From Acidobacteriaceae bacterium (GTDB lineage Bacteria; Acidobacteriota; Terriglobia; Terriglobales; Acidobacteriaceae): a DNA stretch of 10,393 bases. Positions within the stretch are counted from its first letter, which is position 1. Every line of letters starts with the position of its first letter. Position numbers and translations under genes: made by a program. The DNA lies in NCBI GenBank assembly GCA_003154055.1, contig PMCH01000131.1:3585-13977 (forward strand), in the 5' to 3' direction. Positions 5,863-10,393 of this stretch are shown here, one piece after another. The notes below the pieces were generated by a model, which saw nothing but the letters and a program-made list of their open reading frames with translations, ran no database searches and was not told the DNA's origin.

Positions 5863-8511
5863 ATGGCCATCCGTTGGGACAAGTTCACAGTCAAGGCGCA
5901 GGAAGCGGTGCAGCGTGCGACCGAACTGGCGTCGGAGCATGGCAATCCGGAGTTTCTGCCGGTGCACCTGCTGGCGGCGCTCGTCGAAGACCGCGAAGGA
6001 ATCGTCCCGCCCGTGCTCGAGAAGATCGGCATGGGTCCGCAGGGCGTGCTGAGCGACGTCTACAAGGAAATCGAGAAGTTGCCGAAAGTGTCGGGAGCGG
6101 CCGCGCAGCCGGCGATGTCGTCGCCACTGAACCAGTTGCTCGATCAGGCATTCAAAGAGGCGGACACATTCAAGGACGAATACGTCTCGACCGAACATTT
6201 GCTGCTGGCCGCGACCGCGCTGAAGCGGGATCCGGCGCAGGAGTTGTTGGCCCGTCATGGCGCAACTCACGACGCAATTCTCAAGGCATTGACCGCGGTG
6301 CGCGGATCGCAGCGGATTACCGACCAGAATCCGGAGGGGAAGTTTCAGGCGCTGGAGCGCTACGCACGCGACCTGACCGACCTGGCGCGGCGCGGGAAGC
6401 TCGATCCGGTGATTGGACGCGATGAAGAAGTGCGCCGTGTGGTGCAGGTGCTGTCGCGCCGCACCAAGAACAATCCAGTGCTGATCGGCGAGCCGGGAGT
6501 GGGCAAGACCGCGATCGTTGAAGGACTGGCGCAGCGGATCGTCTCCGGCGACGTGACCGAAGCGCTGAAAAGCAAGCGCGTGGTGTCACTCGACCTGGGC
6601 TCGATGCTGGCGGGCGCGAAATATCGAGGCGAGTTCGAAGAACGGCTGAAGGCGGTGCTGAAGGAAATCGAGGATTCGTCGGGACAGATCATTCTGTTCA
6701 TCGACGAATTACACACTTTGGTGGGGGCAGGCGCGGCTGAAGGCGCGATTGACGCTTCGAACATGCTGAAGCCGGCGCTGGCTCGGGGCGAGTTGCGGGC
6801 GATCGGTGCGACCACGCTCAACGAGTACCGCAAGTACATCGAGAAAGACGCGGCGCTGGAGCGGCGCTTTCAGCCCGTTTTTGTGGGCGAGCCAAATGTC
6901 GAGGACACGATTGCCATCCTTCGCGGGCTGAAGGAAAAGTATGAAGTGCACCATGGAGTGCGGATCAAGGATTCGGCAATCGTGGCGGCGGCAACGCTGT
7001 CGCACCGCTATATCTCGGACCGCTTCCTGCCGGATAAGGCGATTGACCTGATTGACGAAGCGGCGGCCTCGCTGCGCATCCAGATCGACTCGCTGCCGAC
7101 GGAAATTGACCAACTGGAGCGGCGCGCGACGCAGCTTGAAATCGAGAAGCAGGCGCTGAAGAAAGAGGATGACGCGAACTCGAAGGAGCGGCTGGCCCTG
7201 GTGGAGAAAGAACTGGCCGGAATCCGCGAGCAGTCGAACGCGTTGAAGGCGAAGTGGAAACAGGAGAAGGAAGGAATTGCGCGCGCGCGCCAGATCAAAG
7301 AGAAAATCGAGCAGCTCAAGATTGAAGAGCAGGCGGAAGAGCGCAAAGGGAACCTCGAGCGCGTGGCGCAGATCCGGTACGGGTTGTTGCGGCAGGCGGA
7401 AGAAGAGTTGAAAAAGCTGACCGAAAAAGCGGCGGACAAGAGTGTCCGCCCCACACGGATGCTGAAAGAAGAGGTGGACGAGGAAGACATCGCGCACATC
7501 GTGTCGAAGTGGACGGGCATTCCGGTCTCGAAGATGCTCGAAGGCGAGGTCAAGAAGCTCATCCACATGGAAGATCGGCTGCGGCTGCGCGTGGTCGGGC
7601 AAGACCTCGCGCTGGAACGCGTGGCCAATGCGATTCGGCGGTCGCGCGCGGGGTTGAGCGATCCCAAGCGGCCGATTGGATCGTTCATCTTTCTGGGACC
7701 TACGGGAGTCGGCAAGACCGAACTGGCGCGGGCGCTGGCGGAGTTTCTGTTTGACGATGAGCACTCGATGATTCGCATTGATATGTCGGAGTACATGGAG
7801 AAGCACGCCGTGTCGCGGCTGATTGGCGCGCCTCCGGGATACGTGGGCTATGAAGAAGGCGGGCAGCTGACGGAGCAGGTGCGCAGGCGCCCGTATGCGG
7901 TGGTGCTGTTCGATGAGATCGAGAAGGCGCATCCGGACGTGTTCAACGTCCTGCTGCAGATGATGGACGACGGGCGGCTCACCGACGGCAAGGGCCGCAC
8001 AGTGGACTTCAAGAACACCGTCATTATCATGACCTCGAACCTCGGCTCCGCCTACCTGCAAGCCGAGAACATCCGCACACCGGAAGGCTTCGAACGCGCC
8101 ACCAAAGAAGTGATGAACGCGCTGCACGGGCACTTCAAGCCGGAGTTCCTGAACCGCGTGGATGACATCGTCGTGTTCAGCCCGCTGGGCAAGGAGCAAC
8201 TGGTCAAGATTGTGGAGCTGCGACTGGAAGACCTGCGGAGGCTGCTGGCGGACCGCAAGATTTCGATCGAGCTGACCGACGCTGCCAAGGAACTGCTGTT
8301 CACCGAGGGCTATGACCCGAACTTCGGCGCGCGCCCGCTGAAACGGGCGATCCAGAAACTGGTGCAGGATCCGCTGGCGCTGAAGATTCTCGACGGCGAG
8401 GTCCTGCACGGCGATCACGTGATCGCGGACGCTGACAAGAAGACGGGCAAGATGACGTTCAAGGTCAGCGAGCGGGTGGCGGAGAAGGAAGCCGCGAAGG
8501 CGCGCCCGTGA
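5863..8511 (+). CDS. clpB: ATP-dependent disaggregase ClpB
   Basis: Hexameric AAA+ chaperone that threads aggregated proteins through its pore, acting with DnaK/DnaJ/GrpE in the cytoplasm. 882 residues, slightly longer than E. coli ClpB (857). Domains in order: Clp-N repeats (about 1-145); NBD1 with Walker A GEPGVGKT (209-216), pore tyrosine Y254 in AKYRGEF, Walker B LFIDE (D281, E282) and arginine fingers R334/R335; coiled-coil M domain (about 405-520), which marks ClpB rather than ClpA/C; NBD2 with Walker A GPTGVGKT (612-619), pore GYVGYEEGG (659-667), Walker B LFDE (D684, E685), R765 in FLNRVDD, and sensor-2 GARPLKR (822-828). There is no tripeptide for ClpP docking. TAAGGAG (5848-5854) lies 8 bases before the ATG. 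Residues 523-530 are encoded by a palindrome (see the repeat entry), in the linker between M domain and NBD2. The tail is charged (AEKEAAKARP). All catalytic motifs are intact. Confidence 0.98.
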   Translation: MAIRWDKFTVKAQEAVQRATELASEHGNPEFLPVHLLAALVEDREGIVPPVLEKIGMGPQGVLSDVYKEIEKLPKVSGAAAQPAMSSPLNQLLDQAFKEADTFKDEYVSTEHLLLAATALKRDPAQELLARHGATHDAILKALTAVRGSQRITDQNPEGKFQALERYARDLTDLARRGKLDPVIGRDEEVRRVVQVLSRRTKNNPVLIGEPGVGKTAIVEGLAQRIVSGDVTEALKSKRVVSLDLGSMLAGAKYRGEFEERLKAVLKEIEDSSGQIILFIDELHTLVGAGAAEGAIDASNMLKPALARGELRAIGATTLNEYRKYIEKDAALERRFQPVFVGEPNVEDTIAILRGLKEKYEVHHGVRIKDSAIVAAATLSHRYISDRFLPDKAIDLIDEAAASLRIQIDSLPTEIDQLERRATQLEIEKQALKKEDDANSKERLALVEKELAGIREQSNALKAKWKQEKEGIARARQIKEKIEQLKIEEQAEERKGNLERVAQIRYGLLRQAEEELKKLTEKAADKSVRPTRMLKEEVDEEDIAHIVSKWTGIPVSKMLEGEVKKLIHMEDRLRLRVVGQDLALERVANAIRRSRAGLSDPKRPIGSFIFLGPTGVGKTELARALAEFLFDDEHSMIRIDMSEYMEKHAVSRLIGAPPGYVGYEEGGQLTEQVRRRPYAVVLFDEIEKAHPDVFNVLLQMMDDGRLTDGKGRTVDFKNTVIIMTSNLGSAYLQAENIRTPEGFERATKEVMNALHGHFKPEFLNRVDDIVVFSPLGKEQLVKIVELRLEDLRRLLADRKISIELTDAAKELLFTEGYDPNFGARPLKRAIQKLVQDPLALKILDGEVLHGDHVIADADKKTGKMTFKVSERVAEKEAAKARP
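7431..7450 (+). repeat. REP-like hairpin embedded in frame in clpB
   Basis: GGCGGACA (7431-7438), loop AGAG, TGTCCGCC (7443-7450): a perfect 8-base-pair stem. It matches the hairpin at 8621-8640 in all but three positions over 7431-7452 versus 8621-8642. Two of these form a compensatory pair (A-T here, G-C there) and one is in the loop. It encodes AADKSVRP of ClpB without breaking the frame. In E. coli and Thermus ClpB, as I recall them, the same linker is shorter, which suggests insertion rather than conservation. Confidence 0.6.
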
Positions 8512-8524
8512 CATCGGCAATGCT

Positions 8525-8648
8525 CACGTAGGGACGGGCGCCCTCGCCCGTCCAGGTCGAGCGAAGCTCGACAGTGGTATCGATTGTGCTGGGAAATCTT
8601 TGCCGAGCTTCGCTCGGCTGGGCGGACGAGGGCGTCCGCCCCTACGTG
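8525..8648. repeat. Composite inverted repeat of four hairpins (REP-doublet/REPIN-like)
   Basis: Two arms, 8525-8572 and 8602-8648, are imperfect reverse complements around a 29-base spacer; both outer ends read CACGTAGG inward. Each arm folds by itself into two hairpins: GGACGGGCG/CGCCCGTCC with loop CCCT (8532-8553) and GTCGAGC/GCTCGAC with loop GAA (8556-8572) on the left; GCCGAGC/GCTCGGC with loop TTC (8602-8618) and GGGCGGACG/CGTCCGCCC with loop AGGG (8620-8641) on the right. The arms differ by three paired, stem-preserving substitutions plus one unpaired base. It fills the gap between the convergent clpB and membrane-protein genes and could act as a bidirectional terminator or mRNA-stabilising element; it lacks a U-tract. 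No transposase is adjacent. The style suggests a dispersed repeat, but only genome-wide copies would prove it. Confidence 0.8.
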
Positions 8649-9082
8649 GTTCTGGTTAGTGCTTTGAACTGGTCTGCGATGTGTCCCTGCGACAGATACC
8701 AGGCCACGATCACGCGGATGATTATGCCCAGCCCTCCCCGGATCAAGGCGCCGGGCTGAACCATCACGGTTGCGGCTGAAACCGGCGGCACCAGCATTAC
8801 GACTCCCGCGATGGCGATGATCAACGCCACATGGCGGATGAGGTTGATGCGGCGCATCAGGCCCCAGGCAATCCCTGCTCCGACGAGGGCCATCAGCAGA
8901 AACATGTTGGGGCCGGAGAGCTCCAGGCCGAAGAGCAGCGGCGCGCCCACCACCATCGAGATTGACCCGGGCTGGAGGAGCATCAGGAGTCCGGCGACTC
9001 CCAGGTACAAGCCGCAGAGGGCGAACAGTACGGCGATGGCGCGCACGCCGGACGGGATCGGATTGGAATCGGGATCGGTCAC
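8642..9082 (-). CDS. Small four-helix membrane protein, function unknown
   Basis: A 146-residue protein from GTG at 9082-9080. A longer frame reaches a TTG at 9169, but its extra 29 residues are not hydrophobic and look unlike a protein start. The GTG has TAACCT 7 bases upstream and directly precedes a plausible N-terminus (MTDPDSNPIPSGVR). Predicted helices lie at about 14-37, 59-76, 84-106 and 113-131, with the basic loop LMRRINLIRH between helices 2 and 3. It is probably an inner-membrane protein; I recognise no family or catalytic motif. The last codon and TAG stop lie inside the composite inverted repeat, so the C-terminus (KALTRTT) may have been set by repeat insertion. It is convergent with clpB. 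A real gene is likely from the coherent hydrophobic pattern; start and function are uncertain. Confidence 0.68.
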   Translation of the reverse strand: MTDPDSNPIPSGVRAIAVLFALCGLYLGVAGLLMLLQPGSISMVVGAPLLFGLELSGPNMFLLMALVGAGIAWGLMRRINLIRHVALIIAIAGVVMLVPPVSAATVMVQPGALIRGGLGIIIRVIVAWYLSQGHIADQFKALTRTT

Positions 9083-9089
9083 AAGCCAG

Positions 9090-9095
9090 AGGTTA
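9090..9095 (-). promoter_or_regulatory. Candidate leaderless -10 element for the membrane protein gene
   Basis: Minus-strand TAACCT (within GATAACCT) is followed by 7 bases (CTGGCTT) and the GTG start. There is no convincing Shine-Dalgarno. The spacing matches leaderless promoters and supports the GTG over the TTG at 9169. Confidence 0.3.
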
Positions 9096-9206
9096 TCTCT
9101 TGTGAGATTCCCAAAGTTGCGGAAAGACTCAACCTGAGGACAGGCGGAAGGACAAACGCGGCGACTCAAGAGCAGTTTTTCTCTGTGAGCCGCTGCGCAG
9201 TTCTAA

Positions 9207-9413
9207 CTACTTCCACCAGCTTCGTTGGAGAACTTCCTTGGGAGTCTGCGACTGGGTGATGCCGTGGCTTGCCAGGTGTTCCAGCATCATGGTCGCGGCC
9301 TGCGTACGCGGATGTCCTTTGGAGGGGTCAAAGTCCTTGACCCGGACCTCATGTGCGCAACGAGTACAGACGAGAACAACACTCTTCTTGCCCTCGGCTC
9401 GGATGCGGTACAT
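9207..9413 (-). CDS. Small CxxC protein, possible zinc-binding
   Basis: A 68-residue soluble protein starting at ATG. The N-terminal half forms a short strand-rich region carrying CTRC (C16, C19), followed by HEVRVKDFDP. The later segment LEHLASHG gives H46 and H50, so the whole reads CX2C-X26-HX3H, which could hold one zinc ion; this is inference from spacing only. Other histidines are H21 and H34. The tail PKEVLQRSWWK is tryptophan-rich. There is no signal peptide or membrane segment, so it is probably cytoplasmic. No good Shine-Dalgarno is seen, but TAGAGT lies 6 bases before the ATG. It is 124 bases upstream of the next minus-strand gene, a gap in which I see nothing else. I do not recognise the family. 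Coding is supported by the coherent composition and motif; the overlapping plus-strand frame is less protein-like. Confidence 0.65.
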   Translation of the reverse strand: MYRIRAEGKKSVVLVCTRCAHEVRVKDFDPSKGHPRTQAATMMLEHLASHGITQSQTPKEVLQRSWWK

Positions 9414-9419
9414 GACACC

Positions 9420-9425
9420 ACTCTA
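9420..9425 (-). promoter_or_regulatory. Candidate leaderless -10 element for the CxxC protein gene
   Basis: Minus-strand TAGAGT fits TANNNT and is followed by 6 bases (GGTGTC) and the ATG. It matches TATAAT at only three positions, so it is the weakest of the four leaderless candidates. Confidence 0.2.
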
Positions 9426-9547
9426 AGGGAAGAACCGGGGCAGGGGTATGACCATCATCACAGGGCGGTTACTTTGGTGGAGGGGTTCGCGGCGAGGAGT
9501 GTCTGGTTGCCCTGCGAGAGCTGGGAACAAACCCCGAGCCTTCTCCG

Positions 9548-9553
9548 TATCCT
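9548..9553 (+). promoter_or_regulatory. Candidate -10 element for the DUF4097-like gene
   Basis: TATCCT (4 of 6 to TATAAT) lies 22 bases before the ATG. A transcript starting about 7 bases later would carry a short leader with the GAGGTG ribosome binding site (9565-9570). No good -35 is seen. The rest of the 162-base divergent gap (9414-9575) shows nothing else I can name. Confidence 0.25.
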
Positions 9554-9575
9554 TTGCCAGAGGCGAGGTGTGTCT

Positions 9576-10172
9576 ATGTTCAGGGCAGCCGTAGTCATGG
9601 TGCTGTTGGCGTCCGCCGCTGCATTGGCCGAGGCCCCGCAGGTCATCACCGAAAAGGGAAAGGACCACTTCGAGACGGTGTTCTCTCCCGGCGGCCGCCT
9701 ACAACTGGAGGTGCGCTCCGGCGACGTGCACATCTCCGGGACCGGCAGCGACCGGCTTTCCGTGCGCTACGAAGGCGCCAAGGGCGGGGAGATCGACGAA
9801 GTCGAGGTGCGCTTCCAGAGGGCCGGGGCGGGTGGATCCTTGAAGATCTCCGGCGGGCCCCGTAACGATTTCCACATCCGTATTGAGGTTCCGCGTGAAT
9901 CTGCACTGCACGTTAGGATGTCGTTTGGCGCGCTCGAGATTGAGCAAGTCCACGGCAGCAAGGATGTGGAAGTGTACGCCGGCCAACTCAACATCGACAT
10001 GGGGAATCCCACGGATTACGCGCACATCGACGCTTCGGTTACGACGGGCGCTTTGAATTCGGGACCACTCGGACTCTCCAAAGGCGGCCTGTTCCGGTCA
10101 TTCAAGAAGGAAGGGCCCGGGAAGTACCGGCTGCATGCGCACGTAGGCAGCGGCGAGATCAATCTGCGTTAA
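9576..10172 (+). CDS. Exported DUF4097-like beta-repeat protein
   Basis: A 198-residue protein. The ATG is chosen because GAGGTG (9565-9570) lies 5 bases upstream and a signal peptide follows at once (MFRAAVVMVLLASAAALA, then EAPQ). The frame is open further upstream to 9225, but that stretch overlaps the opposite-strand CxxC gene. The mature protein has repeated short strands with alternating residues: LQLEVRSGDVHISG (42-55), LHVRMSFGALEIEQVHG (111-127), KDVEVYAGQLNIDMG (129-143), HIDASVTTGALNSG (150-163), YRLHAHVGSGEINLR (184-198). This resembles the DUF4097/DUF2807 putative-adhesin beta-helix proteins, in which such turns stack. Probably periplasmic, outer-membrane-associated or secreted; these families have no established biochemical role. 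No membrane anchor or lipobox is seen. It stands alone between divergent and downstream genes. Confidence 0.83.
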   Translation: MFRAAVVMVLLASAAALAEAPQVITEKGKDHFETVFSPGGRLQLEVRSGDVHISGTGSDRLSVRYEGAKGGEIDEVEVRFQRAGAGGSLKISGGPRNDFHIRIEVPRESALHVRMSFGALEIEQVHGSKDVEVYAGQLNIDMGNPTDYAHIDASVTTGALNSGPLGLSKGGLFRSFKKEGPGKYRLHAHVGSGEINLR

Positions 10173-10275
10173 CCAGTCCCTCGACAATCCGCCGGCTCGA
10201 GCAGGATGCGGCCGGGAAGCGTGGGGAGCCCAAGGGCCGAACCAACGGGACGGGCTGCAGGGAACCGGCGGCTGA

Positions 10276-10283
10276 GGTAATCT
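10276..10283 (+). promoter_or_regulatory. Candidate leaderless -10 element for the last gene
   Basis: GGTAATCT contains TAATCT (10278-10283), 8 bases before the ATG at 10292. The GAGG at 10274-10277 could instead be a Shine-Dalgarno, but at 14 bases from the ATG it is too far for good function. The preceding gap from 10173 shows no other element. Confidence 0.27.
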
Positions 10284-10291
10284 TCCGAATC

Positions 10292-10393
10292 ATGAATCCA
10301 CGAGAATGGCTGCCGGGGTGGCGATCATCGCAAGGCATGAGCGCCGCCGTCTTGATCGTAAGTCTTGCCGTGATGGCTGGCTTGGTAGCGCAG
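10292..10393 (+). CDS. N-terminus of a membrane or exported protein (3' partial)
   Basis: An open frame of 34 codons from ATG to the window end. It begins MNPREWLPGWRSSQG, then a hydrophobic stretch MSAAVLIVSLAVMAGLVAQ (16-34), so it should be a membrane anchor or an uncleaved or late-cleaved signal segment. A second ATG at 10337 could be the start and would give a shorter signal-like N-terminus. The upstream TAATCT favours the first ATG. Nothing can be said of function, and a frame this short could still be spurious. Confidence 0.5.
   Translation, partial: MNPREWLPGWRSSQGMSAAVLIVSLAVMAGLVAQ

Noticed and set aside
6709..8520. A 603-codon open frame on the minus strand opposite clpB
   Set aside because: It mirrors the codon pattern of a clear ClpB and shows no recognisable protein features; long antisense frames are expected in GC-rich genes.
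9225..9575. Upstream extension of the DUF4097-like frame to an ATG at 9225
   Set aside because: It overlaps the opposite-strand CxxC gene, lacks family character and would bury a clear signal peptide that has its own ribosome binding site.
10189..10271. CCGCCGG and CCGGCGG forming a 7-base inverted repeat in the gap before the last gene
   Set aside because: The halves are 69 bases apart, made only of G and C, and easily found by chance at this composition.
1..10393. Search for CRISPR arrays, tRNA or rRNA genes, phage genes, toxin-antitoxin pairs, transposases and att sites
   Set aside because: None could be supported by eye on either strand.

Overview
The window is GC-rich bacterial chromosomal DNA with short intergenic gaps. 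The gene mix (MacB/FtsX-type permeases without an attached ATPase, a Tat-exported aminotransferase, RlmI-type methyltransferase, ClpB, a DUF4097-like exported protein) and the hairpin-rich intergenic repeat resemble soil Acidobacteriota. That assignment is inferred from general style; no rRNA or other phylogenetic marker is present.

Layout. 1-2491 (+): two tandem paralogous ABC permease genes, the first cut by the window start. Their ATPase is not in the window and may lie upstream. 2570-3178 (-): a secreted cysteine-containing protein of unknown function, convergent with the permeases, with a GTG start fixed by a perfect AGGAGG. Across a 168-base divergent gap, 3347-4546 (+) encodes a histidinol-phosphate-aminotransferase-like PLP enzyme with a twin-arginine signal. 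4592-5800 (+): an RlmI-like 23S rRNA cytosine methyltransferase. 5863-8511 (+): the disaggregase ClpB. 8525-8648: a composite inverted repeat of four hairpins lies between clpB and the convergent 8642-9082 (-) gene for a four-helix membrane protein, and supplies that gene's stop codon. 9207-9413 (-): a 68-residue CxxC protein. 9576-10172 (+): an exported DUF4097-like protein. 10292-10393 (+): the start of another membrane or exported protein, cut by the window end.

Functionally this is mostly a set of unrelated single genes. The permease pair probably forms one transporter; RlmI and ClpB are translation and proteostasis housekeeping genes; four genes have export signals. I see no phage, IS element, CRISPR array, tRNA, rRNA or defence system.

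Two signals deserve attention. First, a hairpin family occurs twice in the post-clpB repeat and once in frame inside clpB (7431-7450). The copies differ mainly by paired substitutions that keep the stems intact. Second, four genes without a good Shine-Dalgarno have a TANNNT hexamer 6-8 bases before the start codon, the geometry of leaderless promoters, whereas the genes with a clear Shine-Dalgarno do not. Both are read directly from the sequence; their meaning is inference.
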